Source: CAYSCZ01 sp964429655 (lineage in GTDB: Bacteria; Bacteroidota; Bacteroidia; Cytophagales; Cyclobacteriaceae). From it: a stretch of 64,000 bases of DNA. The position numbers and the translations under genes are program-made. The notes beneath the pieces are model-generated. The model saw only the letters and a list, made by a program, of their open reading frames with translations, was not told where the DNA came from and made no database searches. The stretch covers positions 1 through 64,000 of the forward strand of contig CAYSCZ010000004.1 in the NCBI GenBank assembly GCA_964429655.1. The letters are read 5' to 3'. Positions 18,801-28,400 of the stretch are shown here, piece by piece (position 1 is the stretch's first letter; each line of letters begins with the position of its first letter).

Positions 18801-21432
18801 CTCCAACATTTGACCAGGTAGCTCCATTATCTTCTGAAAACTGTAGCACAACACCATCAGATCCTGCTTCAGTGGCATACCACAGATCAAAAGTGATTTG
18901 GGGATCATCCAAGATGCTAAAATTAAAGCCCGGACTAATCAGAAATGATCTTTCATTAACATTGTATCCCCCATCTGCATTGGTGACCCAACTATTCGAT
19001 GATGAGTTAATGACCTGACCCCCCGGAACACCTCGTTCCCAGCTACTGTTTTCACCGTTTGCTGTCCAAAAAGATTCACTACCATCAAAATCCTGACTAT
19101 ACGGGAAGTCGTCAATTTCAGCAATGTTATTCAGCGAAACTGAAACCGTATCATTACTGGAGATTTGATCATTGATTAATCCGGTGAAAACAATAATTTC
19201 ATATTGCCTTAGTTCAGAAAGATCTGCGGTTTGAGAAAAAGTATAAGCAGTATCTACACCCGGTTCAAAGGGAATATCAAAATTCTCTGTGATTACATTA
19301 CCATTATCCACCTGATAAGAAATATCAAAACCATCTTGGGATAGGTTTCCAAAATTTTTCACGACCACAGTAATTTCCTCATCGCTTCCTAGCGCTCCAC
19401 TCTGAGGGCCAACATAAGAATCTATACCTACGTCATTATCTGATTGAGGGTCAGCAGTGATTTCAAGATTATCAAAAGCAAAACCCTCATTATTTGATGC
19501 CTGGTCCGATGCAAACAAGACTCTGAATTGTACCAAAGCTTCTCCTCCAACATTTACTTCCCGTGACGCACGTATGTATCCCATAGAGCCATCATCACCG
19601 CTGCCTGTCCATCCATCCCCATTATCAACCGCTGCACTTAAGGCATCAATTCCGTCCTCTCCCTCCGAGCCATCACCTGCTGCCGACCTACTGTCTCCAT
19701 CAGTATACCAGTTGATTTCATCACCAAATTCACCAACAGTGACCCAGGTTGCCCCCTGATCCGTAGAAACCTGAAGAGCCGTTCCGTCCCATCCGGTTTC
19801 AATGTCATAAAAGATGTCGAATGAAAAAGTGGGATCCTGAAAAATACTAAAATCAAAAACCGGACTCAAAACCCACGATGTAGACTGGTTAGGATAGTTT
19901 CCCCCCGCATTGGTTACCCATGCAAATTCACCATCGGAAGCACCCGAAATTATCTGCCCGGAAGGCGTGGCTAGTTCCCACACTCCATCATCACCTTCAA
20001 CAACCCATCCGCTGGCGCCATTTTCGAAACTCACCTGATACGGAAATCCTGTTACTGGTAAGAGGTGCGTAACATTTTTGAAAGTACCATCATTGACGGG
20101 GTTGGTATCAATGAATAAATCTATACTCGCTTCAATATTGTATGTTTTATCAGATTCTGAAAGATCAGCAGGGGTATTAAAGGTGTATTCAACCTCTTCA
20201 TTGGGCGCTATTGTTTCAGTAAATATTTCAGTAACAGCATTGACTCCATCGATGGTATAGGTGACCGGAATATTAGACACACTTTCCAGCCCAACATTAC
20301 CAATGACAACGGTTACTGATTCATTACCAGTCAGGTCCTGCCCGGATACAGGGCTGGTAATGGTAGCTATGCCCACATCAATACTTTCTTTAGAAGCTAA
20401 CTCCCAGCCCATGTCACGCAGGATGCCTCTGGTTATATCTCCAATATCGTGCACGGCCTGGCCCCGGTTAGCGAATGGGGTCATGAGGGTGTTAGGGTCA
20501 TCTGCCGGAAAAGTTGCTTCATCCCAGTGACTGATACTACTGCCCGGACGGATAGAATCCGGTGCATAAATTTTCGCTTTTTGACCGTCAAGCGCTGCAT
20601 TGGTATTAAAACTATTGATAAACAGGTCATTGCTTATCAGTGCGTCTACCTGCTCAGGTGATCCAAAGGGCAAATCAAGTAAATAGGTGTCATCCCCAAG
20701 AAACATGAAGCTATCCCATGCGCGCGGGTTCCTGCCATCATTACCACCAACACCAATACCTATTGCTGCTTCGGTCGAGGCAGATATCCCCATGCCATGG
20801 CCAATCTCATGAAAGGCAATGGTCACGAAATCAAATTGATTCGTAGGTGGGTCAGCATCTATTCCAAAATAGAATTCAAATTCACTGTTATAAGTCTGGT
20901 TTAAATCAGCCTCCCCGGGAAGGAGGTCTTCGCCGGCAATTGCATTTGCCAATGAGGTAACATAAGCAATGGATGGATCCGGGGCATTTGGTACATTAAT
21001 TACTGATGGTGAACCATTCTGACCAATGGTGCCCTCACCTAATGGTTGAAAATCAGCATCTATAACAATCGGGACAGAGGATACCACTTCTAATTCCCAC
21101 ATATCCGCAGCAAATCTAAAAGCATCCCGTGCCTCCTCACTTTCTTCAAATTCAGGTGAAAAATTTATTATGATTTCAGACGTTGCCAGGCTGTTTTGAA
21201 AGGACCTATAGGCAGCAGTATTTTTTCTTCTTAACGCCATCAACTTCTTAAATCTTGGGTTTTTATTGAGTATCGTTGACTCTATCGGCTCAAAAAATGC
21301 ATAACATGTATCATAGCTCATCCCTACATATTTTGAACCTTTGATGGCTCTTGGGCTTAACTTTTGAGCATTCAGGAAGAATGGAAATAAAAAACATAAG
21401 ACCACACTTGTTCGTAAAAAATATCTTATCAT
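15838..21432 (-). CDS. Giant secreted multidomain protein, metalloprotease-like with FN3 repeats and T9SS sorting domain
   Basis: A 1864-residue exported protein. Domains in order: signal peptide (1-22); a zinc-peptidase-like domain with HEIGHGMG at 208-215 and a downstream SHWDE (His302), LMTP (317) and RDMGW; two rounds of a CARDB-like strand domain followed by a jelly-roll module (each with FPY..., WVTNA, SFxIS/LSP, FGDxxNWY); an HYR-like segment; five FN3 modules (about 1300-1769); and a T9SS type A sorting domain (SVYPNPI to the end). The canonical metzincin third histidine is Ala218, so zinc coordination may use His302 or the domain may be inactive. It is the first gene of the four-gene unit. 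Substrate unknown; the adhesive modules suggest a polymer- or cell-surface-directed role. Confidence 0.88.
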   Translation of the reverse strand: MIRYFLRTSVVLCFLFPFFLNAQKLSPRAIKGSKYVGMSYDTCYAFFEPIESTILNKNPRFKKLMALRRKNTAAYRSFQNSLATSEIIINFSPEFEESEEARDAFRFAADMWELEVVSSVPIVIDADFQPLGEGTIGQNGSPSVINVPNAPDPSIAYVTSLANAIAGEDLLPGEADLNQTYNSEFEFYFGIDADPPTNQFDFVTIAFHEIGHGMGISASTEAAIGIGVGGNDGRNPRAWDSFMFLGDDTYLLDLPFGSPEQVDALISNDLFINSFNTNAALDGQKAKIYAPDSIRPGSSISHWDEATFPADDPNTLMTPFANRGQAVHDIGDITRGILRDMGWELASKESIDVGIATITSPVSGQDLTGNESVTVVIGNVGLESVSNIPVTYTIDGVNAVTEIFTETIAPNEEVEYTFNTPADLSESDKTYNIEASIDLFIDTNPVNDGTFKNVTHLLPVTGFPYQVSFENGASGWVVEGDDGVWELATPSGQIISGASDGEFAWVTNAGGNYPNQSTSWVLSPVFDFSIFQDPTFSFDIFYDIETGWDGTALQVSTDQGATWVTVGEFGDEINWYTDGDSRSAAGDGSEGEDGIDALSAAVDNGDGWTGSGDDGSMGYIRASREVNVGGEALVQFRVLFASDQASNNEGFAFDNLEITADPQSDNDVGIDSYVGPQSGALGSDEEITVVVKNFGNLSQDGFDISYQVDNGNVITENFDIPFEPGVDTAYTFSQTADLSELRQYEIIVFTGLINDQISSNDTVSVSLNNIAEIDDFPYSQDFDGSESFWTANGENSSWERGVPGGQVINSSSNSWVTNADGGYNVNERSFLISPGFNFSILDDPQITFDLWYATEAGSDGVVLQFSEDNGATWSNVGAFGDPVNWYNNTSIDFGNQSENGEAWSGSSGQFITVFHELSSLAGSSFVRFRLLFNSDSENQSDGIAIDNIKVFDATAVGFEIECGDDVVVDADNGQGFATIDLTNPTVSGASGVQFYNDFNNSSNTTGQFPVGETTVNFLVASGDEVVTCDVLVTVEDNELPVIDCPDEIRVALPAGETSGVIDYPVPSANDNFGFPILVTYLLDATVDGISGVACPTGPNSYIRAFDLVNDFGIDTDFNLQSVDAGFQINTADAGDTIFNARVNVYAFDGQNLSINNPEEFIFDNFTLLSFSDFQVDASAGNQVLSVPVNAVIPAGQTAVIELFTEVGNDITFPGANPDVSGGTSYLVGPACGISEPTPVEDVDFPDAQWVIEMNGVSTDGKSAIQLSTGIGSGGEFPIGNNTETYGLVDFFGNETECSFNVRVVEATLDAPSAEDATEIGEGSLTANWSVVSGVSYELFVSTDNFETILPEFNGVEIAENSFILEGLSKNTAYQYRVRSVNDSDGLSQFSNTIRTSTLIEAPLLGEAGNVDFESFSISWSPIPGIRAFEVDLSTDNFNSFVEGYEALVVEGTTVTIEDIDPVTTYQVRVRAINSGGQSDYSNSIEVSTLIAPPVLQPAFGISESSITISWNETADAIGYILELTDDDFNTLIPNFDSVTIVGTSLIIDGLEPNTTYLWRLRSLSSDSTLSLFSDIFRATTLASPPTALDPSDATSYGFKARWEPATSVLTYELDVSSDNFNTFLEGFEARKVNGNSILIRGLDEGTTLQYRIRSVNRTGVLSENSNVITFTLPENTSSLSAPEALDATNVSSQGFVANWSSIDGALYYELDVSEDNFSSTVPEYTKRPVFDVTAQVEGIPEATYEYRVRAVDNQGNSDFSNVISVVVEITSIRDFDEIGQVSVYPNPIVNRILNLTLSNDAFGKYQVNIFDIDGRLIQTHDFNKQATQHNEQIRISNVDNGIYMLRLDHQDLNQVYRLIIKSVE
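16128..17535 (-). repeat. Five tandem FN3-type modules within the giant T9SS protein
   Basis: Approximate span of five consecutive modules of about 95 residues. Each carries a version of the motif YELDVSxDNFxxxxxxF (seen as ELFVSTDNFETILPEF, EVDLSTDNFNSFVEGY, ILELTDDDFNTLIPNF, ELDVSSDNFNTFLEGF, ELDVSEDNFSSTVPEY), followed by an L-x-P-x-T-x-Y-x-x-R-V-R strand. Boundaries are estimated from these motifs. Confidence 0.8.
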
Positions 21433-21809
21433 ACTTTGAATCTATTTATTTTCAATTATCAATTTGATTTTAAATCTTAACATACGGAAAACTTATGATT
21501 ATAAAAGTTTCTGATGGATCAATTTAAATTTTATAAGCATTTAAAAATAACTAGTTTTGTATAAAATGGTTAACACTATACAGGCATAATCTTAGCATAT
21601 TCGAAAATTTCTATGGATTCTTTTGTTTATGTATATTTTAAATGTCTGTTAAAGATACGTTAATATACCCGGGGATATTATTGCCTGATGTTTATTCTTT
21701 CTTTGTAGATGATATGCCAGAAGATAAAATAAAAATATTTCAATCAAAAAATAAAAAATAAGGGTAACAGCTAATCAAGTTGTTACTAAATTTTGTAAAC
21801 AGTGATACA
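21433..21809. other. Divergent intergenic region upstream of the giant T9SS operon
   Basis: 377 A+T-rich bases between two divergently transcribed genes. It must hold both promoters but I see only one clean -7 element on the plus strand (TAGTTTTG at 21552-21559), without a -33 partner and about 250 bases from the rightward gene. An open frame of 39 codons (21642-21761, ATG start, plus strand) exists but shows no protein-like features I trust. Confidence 0.4.
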
Positions 21810-22565
21810 ATGAAAATACAGAAACTTATGATTAAAAACTCAATACTAACCTTTTGCATTACCGGTTGTTCACTGGTAGGATTCTCTCAGGCAGATGAAT
21901 CTATAGAAGTTACCAGAAACTATGATCAGTTAAATAGAATGGATGCAGGGGGCACAACGCTTGGCAGCGGAATGTGGACCACTCCGGCACCGGTTGAAAA
22001 AATGAAAGGTGACGTCTATTTAACCAGTGGTTATCTACAAACCAGCTTTCTATTGGCCAACGGAGACGTAATTAAAGATGTGCCGGCCAAATATCATATC
22101 CCTACCAACAACTTTGCTATTATCTATGAAAAGAAAGAAAAAGGTGCCAATGGTAATATGGTAGAGCAGTTTTCTTTTGTTGATATGACCGGAAATAAAA
22201 GAAATTTTGTCAGCGTGAAGAAATTCCCACTGAATCCGATGGTATTGAATGGATTTTACGAAGTACTGGAAGATAATGAAGACTATAAAGTATTTGCTGT
22301 GCATGATATTGAAATTCTGGACTCAAATTATAATGTTGCCCTTGATGTTGGCAGCCGGGCACCGCAAGCAATTAAAAACAAAACTTATTACTTACTACAA
22401 AATAATAAGTACATTTTGTTAGAAAACTTTAGGAAAAAAAACTTAAAGCAGGCTTTCGGTGATAATTATAAGACCGTAAAAAAATACATCAAGTCCAATG
22501 ATTTAAACGATGAAAAAAATAGTGATGTAATTAAAGTTATTGCGTATTATTTAAATAAAGTATGA
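21810..22565 (+). CDS. Secreted protein of unknown function
   Basis: 251 residues from the ATG at 21810; a TTG 10 codons upstream is in frame but the hydrophobic signal peptide fits the ATG better (MKIQKLMIKN, then a hydrophobic core ending GFSQA). The mature part is predicted soluble, has segments such as KGDVYLTSGYLQTSFLLANG and a Lys-rich C-terminal third, and matches no domain I recognise. It is monocistronic, divergent from the T9SS operon, and ends in a strong terminator. A periplasmic or outer-membrane-associated location is expected. Confidence 0.75.
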   Translation: MKIQKLMIKNSILTFCITGCSLVGFSQADESIEVTRNYDQLNRMDAGGTTLGSGMWTTPAPVEKMKGDVYLTSGYLQTSFLLANGDVIKDVPAKYHIPTNNFAIIYEKKEKGANGNMVEQFSFVDMTGNKRNFVSVKKFPLNPMVLNGFYEVLEDNEDYKVFAVHDIEILDSNYNVALDVGSRAPQAIKNKTYYLLQNNKYILLENFRKKNLKQAFGDNYKTVKKYIKSNDLNDEKNSDVIKVIAYYLNKV

Positions 22566-22592
22566 CATTTTTAATTTAGCATTCAATAAAAT

Positions 22593-22624
22593 AAGGTCAG
22601 TGAAAGCCACTGACCTTTTTTTTT
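22593..22624 (+). terminator. Rho-independent terminator of the secreted-protein gene
   Basis: The arms AAGGTCAGTG (22593-22602) and CACTGACCTT (22608-22617) pair perfectly across a 5-base loop. A run of nine T spans 22616-22624. It starts 28 bases after the stop of the rightward gene. Confidence 0.87.
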
Positions 22625-22868
22625 CTGCGCCGTTATCGCACAACAGCTAGCACACTAAATTTTATTGATTTCAGTAAGCGTTAAGGTGGCGTTTCGTTCC
22701 AACGTAAAGTGATTGTTTTCAATCATACCATCTAAGATTAAGACTTATGCGGTTACATCAGGTCCCACAAAGAACTTCCGGGCTATACAAAAATTAGCCC
22801 TTTGCTATAATACCTTATGGTAGAGCTAATGCGTATTATCAAAATCAAGGGTATCAGTTTTAGTATAT

Positions 22869-22899
22869 AAAAAAAGGCCAGTGAAATCACTGACCTTTT
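22869..22899 (-). terminator. Rho-independent terminator of the susCD operon
   Basis: The arms at 22872-22884 and 22887-22899 form AAAAGGTCAGTGA/TCACTGGCCTTTT on the minus strand with one G-U pair, followed on that strand by a run of seven or more T. It lies 26 bases after the stop of the third gene of the susCD unit. Its stem is almost the same sequence as the plus-strand terminator at 22593. Confidence 0.78.
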
Positions 22900-22924
22900 G
22901 ATGTATAGACTTGAGAATTATTCT

Positions 22925-23821
22925 CTAATTCACTTTAGTAAGCCTTAGTGAATAGGTTTGATCTTCTCCTAAACCGCAATCGGTGTCTATGGTATCAGTA
23001 ATAGTGATTATAAATTCACTATCATCACTTTCGTTGTATGTAGTAATTTCAGCTTGAAGGGCATTTGCTCCAGAACCACCACAACTAGCCGGGAAACCTT
23101 GAAACGGCCATCTGACATTACCACATAATAAGTTGAAACTAAATGTACCACCAAAAGTGATCCAGGTAGCTTCAAATTGTCTGGTAATCGGACTGGTACT
23201 AACTAAGGTAATCTCCTGAGTTGTTTCACCAGCACCGGGCCATCTAGATGGACCACCGAAGAAAGGATCACCGGGACCTCCAATTTGCTCAAGAGTATAA
23301 GTACCTGTTCCAAAATCATCGGATGCTAAAGGACAAGCAATTAAAACACTAAACGCCATGGCTTGTCTGTTACCCTGGTTAAACACATCACCAGTCATAT
23401 TTTCCACGGTAAATACGGCACCATCATCCCTGGTGATGGATGCACGGAAGAATATTTCATCTCCTTCGGTTATAGTACCCCCTGGCACCCCTATAGCAGA
23501 TTCAATCTGAGAAACTGGTACATTCAGGGTAGTAGGAAACGATGTTATTGAAGTCACAGGAAAGAAAGCGGTATCCTGGTTCAATGCAACAGATAGATCG
23601 TATGAAGAAACATTACCCGCCGGATCAACTATTTCAGTAACCAATGCAGGACTGGCAACAGAAAAGTCAATAATTATCGGAATTTCTTCAAATCTTACAA
23701 ATGCAGCCTTTTCAGCAAAACCATCCTCGCTTGTAAAAGGATTGATAAACTCTTCATCACTATTACAAGAAAAGAAGAGCACTAATATCAATGGTATGTA
23801 TAAATTCTTAAGTATTTTCAT
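22925..23821 (-). CDS. Lipoprotein encoded with susCD, unknown function
   Basis: 298 residues with a lipobox-type leader (LILVLFFSC, Cys at about 19), so a lipid-anchored envelope protein. The N-terminal half reads as an immunoglobulin-like strand domain (DPAGNVSSYDLSV and FFPVTSITSFPTTLNVP). The second half holds four cysteines (ACPL, LLCGN, PASCGG, TDCGLG) that could form disulfides. It follows susD by 23 bases and is the last gene of the unit. By position it may be a surface accessory such as a SusE/F-like binding protein, but I see no starch- or glycan-binding signature. Confidence 0.75.
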   Translation of the reverse strand: MKILKNLYIPLILVLFFSCNSDEEFINPFTSEDGFAEKAAFVRFEEIPIIIDFSVASPALVTEIVDPAGNVSSYDLSVALNQDTAFFPVTSITSFPTTLNVPVSQIESAIGVPGGTITEGDEIFFRASITRDDGAVFTVENMTGDVFNQGNRQAMAFSVLIACPLASDDFGTGTYTLEQIGGPGDPFFGGPSRWPGAGETTQEITLVSTSPITRQFEATWITFGGTFSFNLLCGNVRWPFQGFPASCGGSGANALQAEITTYNESDDSEFIITITDTIDTDCGLGEDQTYSLRLTKVN

Positions 23822-23844
23822 TTGTACAATAATTTAATATTTAT

Positions 23845-25473
23845 TTATCTTAAACCACCAGGACCTTGATCCCAGAAAACTCTAACGCTAAGATCTGATT
23901 TTTGATCCACATTCTGGTTCCTTTCAGCGTGGCTGTTAGGATAGAAGAATGATCTTGGAAAGTCACCAGCTGTAGGTAGTAATGGAAACTGAAGATTATC
24001 AGGTTTACCTGTTCTTCTGTAGGCATTAAAAGCTTCAATACCATTTCCAAAAGAAGCTATGTGATATTCGGTTAAAATGATGTTTAATTTCTGATCATCA
24101 TTTGCTGAGTTATAGTTATCCAGCGCTGCAGCTACGTAAGCATCTATATCTTCCTGGGTAGGAATAAAATCTTCCGAACCTGCGGGAACAGCAGCAGAGC
24201 CGAAGTTAATCACAAAGTTGATAGACTTTCTTATTCCTGACTCAAGTAATGCAGCCGGATCACCAGTGGTACCCATAGTTAAGGCAGCTTCGGCCAACAT
24301 AAAATCAACAAAAGAAGCCATCATTATAGGATGTATGCCGGAACCACCTAAACCATCGCCGGTTGAAACAGGAGATCCTGAATCATCATCGAATCTTCCT
24401 CCGGCAGGATATGGCCCAAAGTTGGTTCTTAACAAGTTATCTGGTGGTATACCGTCTGTATCGATGTGGTCCCTGCCCCAGTAGCCATCTCCAAGTAGCT
24501 CATTACAAAAAGGCATATCATCCGGATAATGAGGAGGCCTTGGCTCAGTAATACAAGCCTGTTCGTTTACATCTGTTGTATTATCAAGGGTTTGACGATA
24601 GAAATAAAACCTTATCCTCGGATCAATAACTTCTTTAGACCTTCTTAATAACCACATAAACCAGGTAGACTGATAATCGGAAGCACCGGTAGGATAGTTA
24701 TCCACATACCACTCATGTCTTGCATCCGGAGCGGCAGCACTTGTTCCATGCGTGAATACCCAATCGTCGCCTTCACCTATAAGATTACCCGCAGAAATTA
24801 AAGCATTAATTTTACCTGCAGCACCACCATCAGCAAGACGGGTAGTTAGGTAAATTCTCAATTTCAAGGTATTGGCTAATCTAACCCATTGGTCCGTGTT
24901 ACCGCCATAAAATAGGTCATTATCAGGTGACCCTAAGGAGGTTTTTCCAAAATCTTCGATGGCAGCATCTAAATCAGCTTCTGCCTGGGCATATACATCT
25001 GCTCCCGGATCTGAGGCCGGCTCTAATACAGTTCCGTCAAGAGCCTCGGTTAGTGGTATATCCCCAAATCGATCAACGGTGACCATCAAAGCATAAGCTC
25101 TGATAGTTTTTGCAATTCCGGCATGAATAAACAGTTCCCTTTCTTCGGCCAGGGCTATCAGGTTAGCCGCATCAGCTACAATGCCTGCATAAGTTAATTC
25201 CCAGTAATTGTCAAAGTCAACCGCCTGGAAAAAACCAAAATATGAATCGTCTCTTGGTGCTTCAGCATTCTGTCTTACCATCCCTCCGTCATCGGATGCT
25301 ACTTCCCAAAACCAATCCTTAACTGTAAATTGTATTGAGTTCAAAACAAAATCTACGTCCGCCTGATCAGGAGCCAAAGCATTAGGGCTCTGCTGTAATC
25401 CATCAAGCTCACATGACGTAGAGGTAAAGATCATCACCCCTGCTAATAATATGCTATAAATTAATTTCTTCAT
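23845..25473 (-). CDS. SusD/RagB-family nutrient-binding lipoprotein
   Basis: A 542-residue outer-membrane lipoprotein that forms the lid of a SusC-type transporter. The leader ends in a lipobox-like TSTSC (Cys at about 21). The TPR-rich SusD fold is recognisable from IAKTIRAYALMVTVDRFGDIPLTEAL and from WVRLANTLKLRIYLTTRL, which resemble the SusD-like 2 branch. It lies 18 bases downstream of susC and 23 bases upstream of a lipoprotein gene. No glycoside hydrolase or peptidase gene is in the unit, so the substrate (glycan, peptide or other) cannot be inferred. Confidence 0.92.
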   Translation of the reverse strand: MKKLIYSILLAGVMIFTSTSCELDGLQQSPNALAPDQADVDFVLNSIQFTVKDWFWEVASDDGGMVRQNAEAPRDDSYFGFFQAVDFDNYWELTYAGIVADAANLIALAEERELFIHAGIAKTIRAYALMVTVDRFGDIPLTEALDGTVLEPASDPGADVYAQAEADLDAAIEDFGKTSLGSPDNDLFYGGNTDQWVRLANTLKLRIYLTTRLADGGAAGKINALISAGNLIGEGDDWVFTHGTSAAAPDARHEWYVDNYPTGASDYQSTWFMWLLRRSKEVIDPRIRFYFYRQTLDNTTDVNEQACITEPRPPHYPDDMPFCNELLGDGYWGRDHIDTDGIPPDNLLRTNFGPYPAGGRFDDDSGSPVSTGDGLGGSGIHPIMMASFVDFMLAEAALTMGTTGDPAALLESGIRKSINFVINFGSAAVPAGSEDFIPTQEDIDAYVAAALDNYNSANDDQKLNIILTEYHIASFGNGIEAFNAYRRTGKPDNLQFPLLPTAGDFPRSFFYPNSHAERNQNVDQKSDLSVRVFWDQGPGGLR

Positions 25474-25491
25474 TTCAAAAATCTTTTTTAA

Positions 25492-28400
25492 TTAGAATTT
25501 AACTCTTAGAGCTGCACCATATCTCTTTGCGCTGGGACCAGTCAAGAAATCAAAACCAAGGCCATTGCCACCTGCATTAAGACTGGTAACATCTGTATCA
25601 AAGTTTATACCGTCAGGAAAATTAACTGCGTTAAACCATAAGTTTTGCGCTGATAGTGTAATGGATACTTCTCCAAAAGGTGTATTAGCTAATAGACTTG
25701 TTGGTAGATTGTATCCTAACGATATATTTCTTAACCTAATGGTGGTTCCATCGTAGATAAATTGCTCATCGGGAGAAGTGATAAAACCATCAAATCCTAA
25801 GTTAGTGGTTGTGATGATCTGTCTGTTAGTCTCTCCATCAGCATTTACTCCTTTAAGTACATAATTTTGCGTTCTATCAAAATCAGTATCCTCAGAGATA
25901 CCTCTACCAATTAAAGTGTTGGCTGTGATAGAGTAGATATCCCCTCCCTTACGGTAATCAAGTTGAGCACTAAAAGTCAATCCTTTCCACTTAAAAGTAT
26001 TGATAATTGATGTAGTGAAATCAGGGTTAGGATCACCAATGATACCTAAGTTAGGATCCTGCTGGTAAAGACCGTTACCACCAATAATGGGTTGGCCAGA
26101 TACGGAATCTCTCAAAATCGTACTTCCCTGAATCACATTGAATGGTTCATCAACAATGGCAAAGTTTCCAATGTTGGTAAATCCGGCAACAGTAACCTCG
26201 GTTAGACCTTGTGTTAATTCGTTTACTGTTGTTTCGTATGCAAAAAAGTTACCGCTAATATCCCACTGGAAGTCACCAATTTTCAGAGGAGTTGCAGATA
26301 TATCAATTTCAACACCTTTATTTTCAATTTCTCCGATGTTAATGGCAGTTGAAGTAAATCCTGTAGCAGGGTCAATCGGTTGAGAGGTTATCAGGTCATT
26401 GGTGATTTTTCTATATAACGTAGCATTAAGGCTAACCCTGTTCTTGATTAACTTGGACTCTATACCAACCTCCCATTCTTTATGTCTTTCCGGTAATAAG
26501 TTGGGGTTTCCAAGTGCGGCTCCTGCGCCACCATCATTAGTGCCAAAATTAGTCGCATTTGAGTTTGTAGAGATTACAGATCCATTTCTCGTTACAAAAG
26601 CCCTGGAATTAGAATTCAACACATTTCTGGTTGCGTAAGGCGGAGGAAAGCCGGCTGACTGTCCAAATCCAATCCTAAATTTCAAATAATTAAGGTAATC
26701 ACTGGTAATATCAAATACCTCAGATGGTACAAAAGAAACACTCACACTAGGATAGAATAAAGACCTGTTTTCTTTTTCAACAGTTGAAGACCAGTCATTT
26801 CTTCCGGCAATATTAAGAAATAAATAACCTCGATAGTCTAATGTAACCTGCCCATAGATCGCCTGAAGCCTTTCTTCCGTAAGGTTTTGTATATCAATAC
26901 CAGAGAAACTGTTAATCGGTGAAAAGTCAGTAAAATTTGAGTGTTCAATAAACCCAAATACCAGTTGGTTCACACTCTCAATACCCCTTCTTTCAAACCT
27001 GTCTCTCCTGTCATTGATCCCCAGGTTAGCCTGCAAGCCTATATCCTGATTAATACGCTTGTTTATAGTAAAAATCAAATCCTGGTTCCAGATCGTATTT
27101 ACAATGTCGTTGGTCCTAAATACACCGGGTGTGACGGCCGCTGTAGTATTGCTACCCTTGTTAATAAACCACTCTAGTCTTTCAGAATAAGTATCTAAAC
27201 CAACTCTATATTGGACATTTAACCATTCTGCGATATCATAGATGATACTTGTCTTACCATAGAACCGAACCACATCATCTGTTTGTCTTGAAAAGTTTGC
27301 AGTCCAGTTAGGGTTGGTAATGTCATTTCCACTTCTGTAATAAACCGGTCTTCCATCGGCAGGAGCCACAAAAGGCAGATTATTTAAATCAACATTTCTT
27401 GGGGTATAAAATACATCCCCAAATATTGACTCACCCTGTCCAATAGCACTACTACCAAAACTAGCACTGATCGGTGGCGTCTGCATGTCTGTGATGGCCA
27501 CATTAAATGTGCTGTTCAGGGTAATTTTGTTTGAAAGTCTGGTATTACCACCAATACCAAAATTAACTTTTCTCAGTTTGTTATTAGGAGTAAATCCAAT
27601 ATCCCTGGTATATGAAAGGGTCGCACCGTAATTGGTATTTTCAGCAACCCCTTTAATATTTACAGAAGTGTTGATCACACTACCGTTATCAAAAAATTCT
27701 CCCGGATCGTCGTATGCCCTGTAATCATATCGGGCATCCAGAAATTCCGGAAACTGATTTCTCAAGGTTTCATCTGTGAGCCTGGAATATGGATGGTCTG
27801 TCTGACCATTTTCATCAATTCCTCTCTGTCCCCTGGTATCAAAGCTAGGGCCCCAGTTACTGAAAAAGAACCCGAAGTTTTGATGGAAACCACCACCATA
27901 GCTGTTCTGATAATCCGGCAAAGAAGCTATCTCGGTGATAAAGTATGATTGGTTTAAGGTTACCTCTAGTTTTTCCTTTGAAGTCCCGCCTCTACCATTC
28001 TTGGTAGTGATCAAAATCACACCATTTCGGCCTTGCTCACCATAAATAACCGTTGCACTCAACCCTTTCAACACGTTAACACTTTCAATATTATTCGGGT
28101 CAAGATCCAGGAAACGGCTTGATGTGCCCAATTGTCCCTGTTGAAAGTCACCGCCAGAATTATCAGTATTGGTACTGGAGTTAAATGGCACACCATCTAC
28201 AATAAACAATGGCTGGTTAGTGCCGGTAATGGATGAATAACCTCTAATAATGATGTTGGTACCTGTACCACTCACACCGTTAGAAGCTGTTACATTCATA
28301 CCCGGAACCTTGCTTTGTAAGATCCTGCCCACATCTCCTGAAGGCTGGTCCTGAAGCTGCCTACCATCTACCGTAGATACTGCATATCCTAATGATTTCC

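Larger units (their letters stand above)
22566..22924. other. Intergenic region with two facing terminators
   Basis: 359 bases between convergent genes. It contains a plus-strand terminator near the left end and a minus-strand terminator near the right end, described separately. Between them lies a weaker hairpin, GGGCTA (22780-22785) with TAGCCC (22795-22800). No open frame of note. Confidence 0.6.

Noticed and set aside
22780..22800. Six-base hairpin GGGCTA/TAGCCC between two convergent genes.
   Set aside because: Short stem and weak T tract; the two flanking terminators already explain the ends of both genes.
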